A stretch of 64,000 nt of DNA, taken from contig CAJJAO010000006.1 in NCBI GenBank assembly GCA_905182265.1, positions 1-64,000 on the forward strand. Direction: 5' to 3'. Shown in pieces: positions 44,369 through 53,508 of the stretch. Source of the DNA: a gamma proteobacterium HTCC2207. Its GTDB lineage: Bacteria; Pseudomonadota; Gammaproteobacteria; Pseudomonadales; Porticoccaceae. The translations under genes and the position numbers were made by a program. Each line of letters opens with the position of its first letter. The first letter of the stretch is position 1. A model generated the notes under the pieces. It was not told where the DNA came from, ran no database searches, and saw only the letters and a program-made list of their open reading frames with translations.

Positions 44369-44866
44369 CTATGCTCGCTGCTTTTTGAGTTTCTTGCGTA
44401 TGCGGTCGCGCTTTAGGGGCGACAGATAGTCCACAAATAACCGGCCTTCTAAATGATCAATTTCATGCTGAATACAAACCGCTAAAAGACCGACTGCTTC
44501 TTCTTCAAAAGCATTGCCATCTCGGTCTAGTGCTCTAATGATCACGTTGGCTGGGCGCTCCACGGTTTCATAAAAACCAGGCACTGAAAGGCAGCCTTCG
44601 TCATAGGGCAGAGTGCCGGGCTCCAGCACTTCTATCTCGGGGTTAATATATATCCGCGGTTCGTCTCGCTCATCGGAGATATCCATCACGATCACGCGTT
44701 GGTGCACATCGACCTGAGAGGCAGCCAAGCCAATGCCTTGGGCCTCGGCCATGGTCTCAAACATATCGTCGATAAGCTGCGAAATGCTTTCGTCAAACAC
44801 AGTAACGGGCTCAGCTTTTATACGTAGCCGAGGATGTGGATATTCAAGAATGTCTAATCTAGCCAT
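44369..44866 (-). CDS. def: peptide deformylase
   Basis: Metalloenzyme that removes N-formyl groups from new proteins. All three motifs are present: [20 protein letters not shown] and the metal-binding [16 protein letters not shown]. 165 residues, close to E. coli (169). First gene of the def-fmt-rsmB-trkA-trkH run, divergent from the lysM gene. Confidence 0.97.
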   Translation of the reverse strand: MARLDILEYPHPRLRIKAEPVTVFDESISQLIDDMFETMAEAQGIGLAASQVDVHQRVIVMDISDERDEPRIYINPEIEVLEPGTLPYDEGCLSVPGFYETVERPANVIIRALDRDGNAFEEEAVGLLAVCIQHEIDHLEGRLFVDYLSPLKRDRIRKKLKKQRA

Positions 44867-44942
44867 AGCGAATGTGATGAAATTCTAAAAAATAAGTTAA
44901 AAGCACTGCTAACATAAAGTTAACTCGTAACCGTTTTCACAG

Positions 44943-44971
44943 TTGAGTGTGACTCAGAGAGCGATTATACA
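44943..44971 (+). promoter_or_regulatory. candidate sigma70 promoter for lysM-dprA
   Basis: TTGAGT, a 17-nt spacer and TATACA lie 32 nt upstream of the lysM-domain gene in the def/lysM divergent region. Confidence 0.6.
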
Positions 44972-45002
44972 CTAACACTGTGCAGGGAAAGGACTCGAAC
45001 AC

Positions 45003-46043
45003 ATGAAAAAAATAGTACTCAGCTTTATTCTATTGGTTAGCAGTTTAGCGCTTATAGTTTCCGTTAGTGCCGCCACAAACGATTCAGAGAGCTTGCTCAA
45101 CGAAACCGTTCCAGATCAATATGAAGTGGTGACAGGGGATACCCTCTGGGATATCTCTGCCCTCTTCTTGCGTGACCCCTGGATGTGGCCAGAAATTTGG
45201 CATGCCAATCAGCAGATCGCCAACCCCCACCTTATTTACCCTGGGGATGTTATTTCTCTAATTTATATAGATGGTAAGCCTAAGTTGGTGGTGAAGCGCA
45301 GTCGTGACGAAAAGCGATCGCCACAAATTAGGGCAGAGGATCACAAAGCCCCCATTTCTGCCCTACCCCTTGAGGTCATCGAGGCCTTTTTGTCGAGTAA
45401 CCGGGTTGCCAGCCATGAAGAATTAGACTCGGCCCCCTACGTACTGGGAGGCTATGAGCGTCGATTGCTGGTGGGTTTGGGGGACGATTTTTATGCCCGA
45501 GGTGATTTCAGCCAGCAAAAGCTCAGCTATGGTGTCTATCGGCGAGGTGATCCCTACATAGATCCTTCTAGCGGTGAGGTATTGGGGATGCGCGCCAAAT
45601 CCGTGGGTATCGCCCAGGTAAAAGTGGTTAAAGACGATATTGCCACGCTAGGTACGACTTACGCCCAAGGAGAAATAAGGGTTAGAGATAGGCTGTTACC
45701 TCGAGAAGACCGAATATTACCTCCCACCTTTTACCCGCGAGCTCCCGAGGGGCAAATCAATGGCTCTGTTCTTAGCGTCGAGGGCCGCGTCCGCAATGCA
45801 GGTCTCCTAGATGTAGTCGCGTTAAATCGTGGTGATCGTGACGGGCTTCAGATCGGAGATACTCTGGCAATATACAAAGCCGGCGAACAGGTAAAAGATC
45901 CGGTGACTAAAAAACGTGTTCGCCTGCCGGACGAGCGCGTTGGGCTACTCATGGTTTTTTATACCTACCAAAAAATGAGTTTTGGGCTGATTTTGGAGGC
46001 AGATCGACAGCTTGATATTGGTGATCTCGTTCGCAACCCATAA
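45003..46043 (+). CDS. LysM-domain exported protein
   Basis: 346 residues with an N-terminal signal peptide (KKIVLSFILLVSSLALIVSV, cleavage likely after VSAAT) and one LysM domain (YEVVTGDTLWDISALFLRDP; PHLIYPGDVISL), which binds peptidoglycan. The rest, about residues 95-346, is a conserved extension seen in gammaproteobacterial proteins at this locus, without a catalytic motif that I recognise. Its place next to def and dprA is the same as in Pseudomonas (PA0020-like). A role in envelope integrity is likely but not shown. Confidence 0.88.
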   Translation: MKKIVLSFILLVSSLALIVSVSAATNDSESLLNETVPDQYEVVTGDTLWDISALFLRDPWMWPEIWHANQQIANPHLIYPGDVISLIYIDGKPKLVVKRSRDEKRSPQIRAEDHKAPISALPLEVIEAFLSSNRVASHEELDSAPYVLGGYERRLLVGLGDDFYARGDFSQQKLSYGVYRRGDPYIDPSSGEVLGMRAKSVGIAQVKVVKDDIATLGTTYAQGEIRVRDRLLPREDRILPPTFYPRAPEGQINGSVLSVEGRVRNAGLLDVVALNRGDRDGLQIGDTLAIYKAGEQVKDPVTKKRVRLPDERVGLLMVFYTYQKMSFGLILEADRQLDIGDLVRNP

Positions 46044-46049
46044 AAGTAG

Positions 46050-47411
46050 ATGCTTAAGCCCATGCCAGACTCAGTACCTAATGCAAAAGCCCAGGCTAAT
46101 AGACCATTAACGGCGTCGTCAAATACGCCATTAACTGCGCAAAAAAGCGGAGAGGTTGGTATGGGGCCTGCTCTTAATCCAAATCCCAGTCCAAATCATA
46201 GCCCCGCTCTTAATCAAGATACTAGCCCCGCTAGTAATAAAGAGCTGGGCTCTAATTTAGACCCCAGCCAAGAAACTCATTTTGCTTTGGTGTCACAGCT
46301 ACTGGACAGCTTTTCCTGCAACGTCCAGGCTGAGCTGCTAGCTCTGTATGGCAGCTATACGGCCATATTTTGTACTACCGCTGACATGTCTTCTAGTTTA
46401 ATCTCGGATGCAATCCAAGATAAGGTCGAGGCTCTTCGCTATCAATATCAGCAGCGCCATTGGGAGCCTCAGCTAGAATCAATATTGCGCACTGTCGAGC
46501 AAGTGGGTGCAGGCATCATCCCTATCACCAGCCCAGATTATCCGGCTCAGCTGCGTCAAATCGTCTCAGCACCCCCAATTCTTTATATCCGTGGCAATAG
46601 GGACTGCCTGCAGCTGCCTCAGATAGGTATTGTTGGCAGTAGACGAATGACTCAGGGTGGTGAGCGTAATGCCTTGCAATGGGGTCAGAATTTGGCTGAG
46701 GCTGGGTTTACAGTCACCAGCGGCCTCGCACTGGGGGTGGACGGCGCGGCCCACTGCGGAGCACTGCAAGCGACTAATGGCCCTGGTGTAGGCACGACGG
46801 TAGCAGTCATGGCGACGGGCATCGACAGGATTTATCCCTTTCGCCACAATAAACTGGCTGATCACATATTACAGGCCGGGGGAGCGCTGATTACAGAGTT
46901 TGCTCCGGGCGGTAAGCCCCTGCCCCCCTGCTTCCCACAGCGCAACCGGATTATTAGCGGTCTGAGTCTTGGAATACTGGTGGTCGAGGCGGCTCTCAAA
47001 AGTGGCTCATTAATTACTGCTCGATTTGCCATGGAACAGGACCGTGAGGTCTTTGCTATTCCGGGGTCCATTCACAATCCCCAGAGTAGAGGCTGCCATT
47101 TACTCATTAAGCAGGGTGCCAAGCTGGTAGAAACCACTGCAGACATTATTGATGAGTTGCGCGGCCCTCTCGCAGGCCTGTCCGAGGGACTTCCCACGCA
47201 AAAACTGCCCCAGTCTTTGCCGCACCCACGAGTAGACGTGCCTATAGACGCTGACGAGGCCCTATTACTGGAAAAAATGGGCTACGAGCCCGCCGACAGA
47301 GACAGCCTCGGCCAACACTTCCAGGCAGAAAAATTGGCACAATTATTAATCTCTCTTGAGCTCAAAGGCGTAATTGCTAATGACCATGGCCTGTTCCAGC
47401 GCCTAGCCTAA
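46050..47411 (+). CDS. dprA: DNA processing protein DprA with low-complexity N-terminus
   Basis: Protects incoming single-stranded DNA and loads RecA in transformation. The Rossmann-like core is clear: GIVGSRRMTQGGERNALQWG, GFTVTSGLALGVDGAAHCGAL, MATGIDRIYPFRH and RNRIISGLSLGILVVEAALKSGS; a C-terminal winged-helix-like end follows. At 453 residues it is about 80 longer than E. coli DprA, owing to a repetitive Asn/Pro/Ser/Ala-rich N-terminal stretch of about 75 residues. A later start is possible but no ATG with a clear ribosome-binding site was found before the conserved part. It follows the lysM gene by 6 nt. Confidence 0.94.
   Translation: MLKPMPDSVPNAKAQANRPLTASSNTPLTAQKSGEVGMGPALNPNPSPNHSPALNQDTSPASNKELGSNLDPSQETHFALVSQLLDSFSCNVQAELLALYGSYTAIFCTTADMSSSLISDAIQDKVEALRYQYQQRHWEPQLESILRTVEQVGAGIIPITSPDYPAQLRQIVSAPPILYIRGNRDCLQLPQIGIVGSRRMTQGGERNALQWGQNLAEAGFTVTSGLALGVDGAAHCGALQATNGPGVGTTVAVMATGIDRIYPFRHNKLADHILQAGGALITEFAPGGKPLPPCFPQRNRIISGLSLGILVVEAALKSGSLITARFAMEQDREVFAIPGSIHNPQSRGCHLLIKQGAKLVETTADIIDELRGPLAGLSEGLPTQKLPQSLPHPRVDVPIDADEALLLEKMGYEPADRDSLGQHFQAEKLAQLLISLELKGVIANDHGLFQRLA
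46095..46260. repeat. repetitive low-complexity stretch in dprA 5' end
   Basis: Short degenerate duplications translate as NRPLTA/NTPLTA, then NPNPSPN, HSPALN and TSPASN. The DNA shows CCATTAAC and AGCCCCGCT each twice at short spacing. This part is outside the DprA fold. Confidence 0.6.
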
Positions 47412-47527
47412 ATACTGGGCTTAAACGAGAGCCTGAAACACTAACCTGTAGCCGCAGCATTACTTGAAGTTGCACCGAACTCCAAGTTCCGGTAGCCTGC
47501 GCGATTCTTGGAAAAGGTGACTAAAAA

Positions 47528-48034
47528 ATGACCACTCCCTTTGTAGCAATTTTAATGGGCTCCGACTCTGATTTACCAGTAATGGAAGCCAGCTTCGAAA
47601 TTCTTAAAAAATTCGATATCCCCTTTGAAGTAAAGGTGACATCGGCCCACAGAACCCCCGAAGCGACTCACAGCTTTGTTACTGACGCTGATGCTCGCGG
47701 CTGCGTAGCCTTTATCTGTGCCGCAGGCATGGCGGCGCATTTGGCCGGAGCAGTTTCTGCTACCACGTTAAAGCCCGTTATCGGCGTGCCCATTAATGGC
47801 TCTCTAGACGGTTTGGATGCACTGCTATCTACCGTTCAAATGCCTGGTGGCATCCCGGTAGCCACAGTTGCTATAGGTAAAGCAGGCGCCAAAAACGCTG
47901 CCTATCTTGCCGCTCAAATTATCGGTGTTTCAGATCCAGAAATGCATCGCAAACTGGTCGCTGAGCGAGCAGCCAATGCTGCAGCTATTATTGCCAAAGA
48001 TGCGGCTCTGCAGGAAAAGCTGAAAAACAGCTGA
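47528..48034 (+). CDS. purE: 5-(carboxyamino)imidazole ribonucleotide mutase PurE
   Basis: Purine biosynthesis enzyme converting N5-CAIR to CAIR. The start VAILMGSDSDLPVMEASFEIL and SAHRTPEATHSF (catalytic His) and AAGMAAHLAGAVSATT are class I PurE hallmarks. 168 residues. The usual partner purK is not adjacent, and purE between dprA and tsaC is not the Pseudomonas arrangement, so it has probably been moved in. It has 116 bp of leader with an AAAAGGTGA ribosome-binding site. Confidence 0.96.
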   Translation: MTTPFVAILMGSDSDLPVMEASFEILKKFDIPFEVKVTSAHRTPEATHSFVTDADARGCVAFICAAGMAAHLAGAVSATTLKPVIGVPINGSLDGLDALLSTVQMPGGIPVATVAIGKAGAKNAAYLAAQIIGVSDPEMHRKLVAERAANAAAIIAKDAALQEKLKNS

Positions 48035-48042
48035 TCATTCCT

Positions 48043-49519
<1,477 letters not shown>

Positions 49520-49521
49520 TA

Positions 49522-50379
49522 ATGACCGATAAATATGCCGTATTTGGCAATCCGATTAAGCACAGTAAGTCGCCAGAGATTCATCGCGCCTTTGCGGTGC
49601 AAACCGTTCAGGCCATGGATTACAGCAGGCAGTTAGTTGACACAGATGGCTTTGCCGCCGCCGCAGACAGTTTTTTTGAAGCGGGGGGCAAGGGGCTCAA
49701 TATCACCGTACCTTTTAAGCAGGACGCCTACAGCTATTGCTCGCGCACCAGTGCCAGAGCTCGCCGGGCCGGTGCCGTGAATACTCTAGCCTTGCAAGAA
49801 GATGGCACGATACTGGGAGATACCACTGACGGTGCAGGTTTAGTCAGGGATATTAAAGAAAATTTAGGCTGGGAAATTCGCGCCAAGCGAGTGCTTATTT
49901 TGGGTGCAGGCGGTGCCGTGCGCGGGATTCTGGAGCCACTGCTGGCAGAGCAGCCTCAGCATGTAGTGATCGCCAACCGCACTATCGAAAAAGCATTGCA
50001 GCTCTCTAAGGGTTTTGCGGAGCTTGGCTATATTCTGGGTTGCGGGCTGGATATGCTCGATGGTCAGGAGTTTGATCTTATTATTAATGGTACCAGCGCG
50101 AGCTTGCAGGGTGGCATGCCACCACTGCCAGACAGCTTGCTGGCACCTAGTTCCGATACCGCTAAAACTGCCTGTTACGACATGATGTACGGTGCGGTGC
50201 CAACGCCCTTTATGAGTTGGGCGCGCCAGCGTGGAGCCATAGCCTCAGACGGCCTTGGCATGTTGGTTGAGCAGGCAGCGGAATCCTTTGACCTATGGCG
50301 CGGTATTCGCCCGCAGACCAACCAAGTGCTCGATGCCCTGCGCCTTAATCTTGCGGCGCAAGCCACAGCAAAGCTCTAG
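49522..50379 (+). CDS. aroE: shikimate dehydrogenase AroE
   Basis: NADPH-dependent reduction of 3-dehydroshikimate to shikimate. The substrate site FGNPIKHSKSPEIHRAFA starts near residue 8, followed by NITVPFK, the nucleotide-binding LGAGGAVRGIL and NRTIEKAL. 285 residues, slightly longer than E. coli (272). It lies 2 nt after hemF, the order found in Pseudomonas. Its last codons are part of a 27-nt tandem duplication shared with the converging gene. Confidence 0.97.
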   Translation: MTDKYAVFGNPIKHSKSPEIHRAFAVQTVQAMDYSRQLVDTDGFAAAADSFFEAGGKGLNITVPFKQDAYSYCSRTSARARRAGAVNTLALQEDGTILGDTTDGAGLVRDIKENLGWEIRAKRVLILGAGGAVRGILEPLLAEQPQHVVIANRTIEKALQLSKGFAELGYILGCGLDMLDGQEFDLIINGTSASLQGGMPPLPDSLLAPSSDTAKTACYDMMYGAVPTPFMSWARQRGAIASDGLGMLVEQAAESFDLWRGIRPQTNQVLDALRLNLAAQATAKL

Positions 50380-50423
50380 CCTTCTCGCTGTTCTAAAAAG
50401 CTCTAGCCCTCTTGCTGTTCTAA
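50371..50423. repeat. 27-nt tandem duplication spanning two convergent stop codons
   Basis: The 26-nt sequence at 50371-50396 recurs at 50398-50423 with two differences; the repeat period is 27. Copy 1 holds the aroE stop, copy 2 the end of the gamma-carbonic-anhydrase gene. On the minus strand each copy reads LEQ(Q/R)EG followed by TAG. Confidence 0.9.
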
Positions 50424-50951
50424 TAAGTACTGGTCTTTGAGCTTGACGTAATTGGCCGGCGAGTAGGTAAAAAAGGTTTTTTCGCTGTCGGTTAGAGGCC
50501 GCATCTGTTTGCAGGGGTTGCCCACATAAACAAAGCCGCTTTCCAGGGTCTTTCCGGGCGGTACCATGCAGCCGGCACCAATAATCACCTCGTCATGCAC
50601 CACTGCGCCATCATTAACAATGGCGCCATTGCCCACCAAAATCCGATTACCTAGAGTACAGCCGTGAAGCACAGCGCGGTGGCCGATCACCACATCATCG
50701 CCAATAACTAGAGGCCAGCCCTTGGGATTGAAGTCCGAGGCATGGGTTATATGCAGTACCGCGTTGTCCTGAACATTTGAGCGAGCGCCCACCGCGATAC
50801 TATGCATGTCGCCGCGAATAACGGCACCCGGCCACACCGAAGCATCATCACCGAGGGTGACATCGCCAATCACGGTAGCGGCGGGATCAACATACACTCG
50901 TTGACCTAGTTTTGGCGAAATGCCGCGATGGGAGCGAATAGAGTGATCCAT
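50403..50951 (-). CDS. gamma-carbonic-anhydrase-like hexapeptide protein
   Basis: Left-handed beta-helix protein of the gamma carbonic anhydrase/YrdA group. Hexapeptide repeats run from about residue 17 (GQRVYVDPAATVIGDVTLGDDASVWPG); likely metal-binding histidines are in AVLHITHA and VIGHRAVLHGC. 182 residues, like E. coli YrdA (184). Enzymatic activity is unproven for many members, so the function is only inferred. It is divergent from yheV and convergent with aroE. Confidence 0.9.
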   Translation of the reverse strand: MDHSIRSHRGISPKLGQRVYVDPAATVIGDVTLGDDASVWPGAVIRGDMHSIAVGARSNVQDNAVLHITHASDFNPKGWPLVIGDDVVIGHRAVLHGCTLGNRILVGNGAIVNDGAVVHDEVIIGAGCMVPPGKTLESGFVYVGNPCKQMRPLTDSEKTFFTYSPANYVKLKDQYLLEQQEG

Positions 50952-50999
50952 AAAGATTGATGTCCGATATAATAAGGATCCTATTGTGGTGAACTATTC

Positions 51000-51242
51000 A
51001 TGGCTTTTACAACTAAAAAACAATTTATTGCAGGTGTTACCTGCCCCAAGTGCGCGCTGATGGATAAGATTCAGGCCTTTACAGAGGACGGCGTCAATTA
51101 CAGAGAGTGCGTTAGCTGTGGGTTTAAAGACGAGATGAGACTGTCATCCACCCCGCGAGAGCTCGAGACAAGGGTCAATACAGACGAGGAAGAGATTGCC
51201 AATCAGACGCAAACCGTTCGGCTAGTCGACCCGCAAGGCTAG
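51000..51242 (+). CDS. yheV: YheV-family zinc-ribbon protein
   Basis: 80 residues with a zinc ribbon: KKQFIAGVTCPKCALMDKIQ and YRECVSCGFKDEMR supply two CxxC pairs. This matches the YheV/DUF2387 family of uncharacterised proteobacterial proteins. The C-terminal RLVDPQG is the first unit of a 17-nt tandem repeat that continues past the stop. Divergent from the gamma-carbonic-anhydrase gene. Confidence 0.88.
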   Translation: MAFTTKKQFIAGVTCPKCALMDKIQAFTEDGVNYRECVSCGFKDEMRLSSTPRELETRVNTDEEEIANQTQTVRLVDPQG

Positions 51243-51375
51243 TTGATTCGCAAAGCTAGTTGACTTGAAAGCCTAGTTAACCCAAAAGCTCGCTCACCCA
51301 ACCCAAAGCCCCAACAGAGCCGCTCCCGTAACGTCAGCGCCCCTCCTGTAACAAAAGCCTCGCTCGCGTAAATTC
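51220..51375. repeat. degenerate tandem repeats after yheV
   Basis: Four 17-nt units (starting 51220, 51237, 51254 and 51271) approximate GGCTAGTTGACYCGMAA, with a weaker fifth at 51288. The first lies in the yheV coding end and the second carries its stop. They run into about three units of 18-20 nt of the form GCYGCTCCYGTAAC (about 51316-51375), ending at the 3' end of the next, converging gene. The 131-bp intergenic gap is thus almost wholly repeats. Confidence 0.75.
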
Positions 51376-52003
51376 AGTGCAGACGCACTCGGCTATTTTG
51401 ACTCTTAAAGAGTAGGCGAATATTGGAGCTGTCGGTCAAGCAAGGGAAGCGAGCGATGGGGTCATTACTCAGCTTGCTGGCATAAGCCTCTAGTTTTTGC
51501 TGCACCAGTTCATCATTTTTTATCGCTAAGAGCAGTTTATCGTTGAGCAGCTGAATGGCACCGTCAATTTGATTGGCAAAAGGCTCGCCGATAATATGAT
51601 GCACAATTAAGTTAGAACGAGTCATATCCACCGGTATCACCGGGCAATTATAGTTGGCGCTCAGCACATCATTCAGTTCTTCAAGCAGCCGATGGGCTAG
51701 ATAGGCCTGATACATATGAGCCTCTAAAGTCTCTTCACTCGACACTACCGTGACGGGCACATCGAGAAACTCTTTGGCGGTTGTTACTTGGCGTTCGATT
51801 TCGCCGCTAATGTTGGCCTTACGCAAAAAATCTTCAAAAGCTTGAGTAAATTCGGGTACCAGCTCCACATAGCGCTCTATAAAAGAGGCCAGCGCGGCAG
51901 TGCCGTCATTTTCGCGGAGATTAATGGAATGGTGCAGGTGCTTTACCCGCTCATTTAAATAAGCGACTAGGAACTCATTGGTCTGTGCCGAAAGTGCCAG
52001 CAT
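51374..52003 (-). CDS. conserved-looking hypothetical protein
   Basis: 209 residues, mainly helical and acidic, with no signal peptide, membrane segment or motif that I recognise; phrases such as LNERVKHLHHSINLRENDG and AHRLLEELNDVL suggest helical bundles. The start is ATG 52003 with a weak GAGAG upstream. Its length, lack of internal stops and absence of a competing ORF support a real gene. It lies upstream of and divergent from the cox operon, so a link to respiration is possible but unproven. Confidence 0.7.
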   Translation of the reverse strand: MLALSAQTNEFLVAYLNERVKHLHHSINLRENDGTAALASFIERYVELVPEFTQAFEDFLRKANISGEIERQVTTAKEFLDVPVTVVSSEETLEAHMYQAYLAHRLLEELNDVLSANYNCPVIPVDMTRSNLIVHHIIGEPFANQIDGAIQLLNDKLLLAIKNDELVQQKLEAYASKLSNDPIARFPCLTDSSNIRLLFKSQNSRVRLH

Positions 52004-52349
52004 AATTGGGCTCTCTGTACTCGTTATATCATCAATCGTTGTATCGTCAATATTGTCTGGTCTGTTAACTATTCGCAGCAGTATATTGATTGCCGACGGG
52101 CCTTACGCTCAAAGGCTTGTACAGTTAAATCTAGCAGGTTTTAGCCTCTGTGCCAGTAACTTTACGATTTATACCAGTGGGAATCTATTAATTACCGCAT
52201 AAACATTGATAATTTGATCGTTTTCTTGGTGGAGAAACGTACAGTCTTTTGCTACACTCGCGGCGCATTTTATAGCGCTCATTTAAATTGTTAGAGCGTC
52301 CATACAGAGGAAGAGCTTTAATTCCTAATTTACCACGGAGAAACAAGCG
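52004..52349. promoter_or_regulatory. 346-bp leader region of the cox operon
   Basis: No gene seen. A short inverted repeat GCGCTC...GAGCGT (52275-52299) lies about 50 nt before coxB and CGGAGAAACAAGCG precedes its ATG as the ribosome-binding region. I found no convincing -35/-10 pair or FNR/Anr site. The region must hold the promoters for coxB and the divergent gene. Confidence 0.4.
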
Positions 52350-53495
52350 ATGTTGAAAAGAGCGCAAGCACTTTTCTTGGGACTGCTGGGCCCAGTTGTT
52401 GCATTAGCAACGGCTGGCAACGTTAGCGCGGAGAGCGCGACGCGGCAGCTCAATATGCCTCAGGGAGTGACCGAAGTCAGTCAAGCGGCCTACGATATTC
52501 ACATGATCATGATGTGGATTTGTACTGTAATCGGCGTAGCCGTATTTGGCTTTATGTTTTACGTCATGTACGCGCACCGCAAATCTCGCGGCGCAGTGGC
52601 GGCAAACTTCCATGAACATCATGTGGTTGAGCTTATCTGGACAATTGTTCCAGCGCTCATTCTCATCGTCATGGCTATTCCGGCGACCACCGCCCTGCTT
52701 AAGGTGTACGACACCGAAAACGCAGACATTGATATCAAGGTAACGGGCTATCAGTGGAAATGGCAATACGAATATATAGGTGAAGGCGTTAAGTTCATGA
52801 GTGAGCTGCGTACTTCTCAGGACGAAATCTACGGCCGCGCTCCGAAGGGTGAACATTACCTCCGCGAAGTGACACAGCCTCTGGTTATTCCGACTGGCAA
52901 GAAAGTTCGCTTCCTTATTACCGGCAACGACGTAATCCACAGCTGGTGGGTTCCCGACTTTGGCGTTAAGCGCGATGCAGTTCCAGGCCTGTTTACTGCC
53001 GCTTGGGCAAAAACAGACATCCCGGGCACCTACGTCGGCGAATGTACCGAGCTTTGCGGTATTGGCCACGCCTTTATGCCAGTTGTTGTCGAAGTGAAAC
53101 CAGAAGCTGAATACAACGAATGGCTGGCTGCTAAGAAAGAAGAAGCCGCTGTTTACGCATCGACTATCGGCAAAGAGTGGACTTTCGACGAGCTAATGGT
53201 TCGCGGTGAAGAAGTTTACGAACGCTCCTGTGCCGGCTGTCACCAGTCGGACGGTAAGGGTATCGCTGGAGTATTCCCAGCACTAAAAGATAGCCCGATT
53301 GCACTGGGGGCCAAAGAAGGCCACATCGCCGTTCTTATTAATGGCGTACCAGGTACTTCAATGCAGTCATTTGCTGATCAGCTATCTGAAGTTGATATTG
53401 CAGCGGTCGTGCATTACGAGCGCAACGCATGGGACAACAATGTTGGCGATCTAACACAGCCAATTGATGTTCTTAATTACAAACAAGGCCAATAG
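52350..53495 (+). CDS. coxB: cytochrome c oxidase subunit II with fused cytochrome c domain
   Basis: Accepts electrons from cytochrome c through the CuA centre. A signal peptide (to about residue 27) and two membrane helices precede the cupredoxin domain with the CuA ligands in ECTELCGIGHAFMPVVVEV. A C-terminal cytochrome c domain follows with the heme motif CAGCH near residue 295 and a later Met ligand region. 381 residues, as for caa3/Pseudomonas-type aa3 subunits. It leads the coxB-coxA-ctaG-coxC operon. Confidence 0.97.
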   Translation: MLKRAQALFLGLLGPVVALATAGNVSAESATRQLNMPQGVTEVSQAAYDIHMIMMWICTVIGVAVFGFMFYVMYAHRKSRGAVAANFHEHHVVELIWTIVPALILIVMAIPATTALLKVYDTENADIDIKVTGYQWKWQYEYIGEGVKFMSELRTSQDEIYGRAPKGEHYLREVTQPLVIPTGKKVRFLITGNDVIHSWWVPDFGVKRDAVPGLFTAAWAKTDIPGTYVGECTELCGIGHAFMPVVVEVKPEAEYNEWLAAKKEEAAVYASTIGKEWTFDELMVRGEEVYERSCAGCHQSDGKGIAGVFPALKDSPIALGAKEGHIAVLINGVPGTSMQSFADQLSEVDIAAVVHYERNAWDNNVGDLTQPIDVLNYKQGQ

Positions 53496-53508
53496 GGGAG
53501 TTTTTGAT

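Noticed and set aside
52404-53069. 221-residue minus-strand ORF
   Set aside because: Lies fully antisense to coxB, whose CuA and heme motifs are clear; a shadow ORF.
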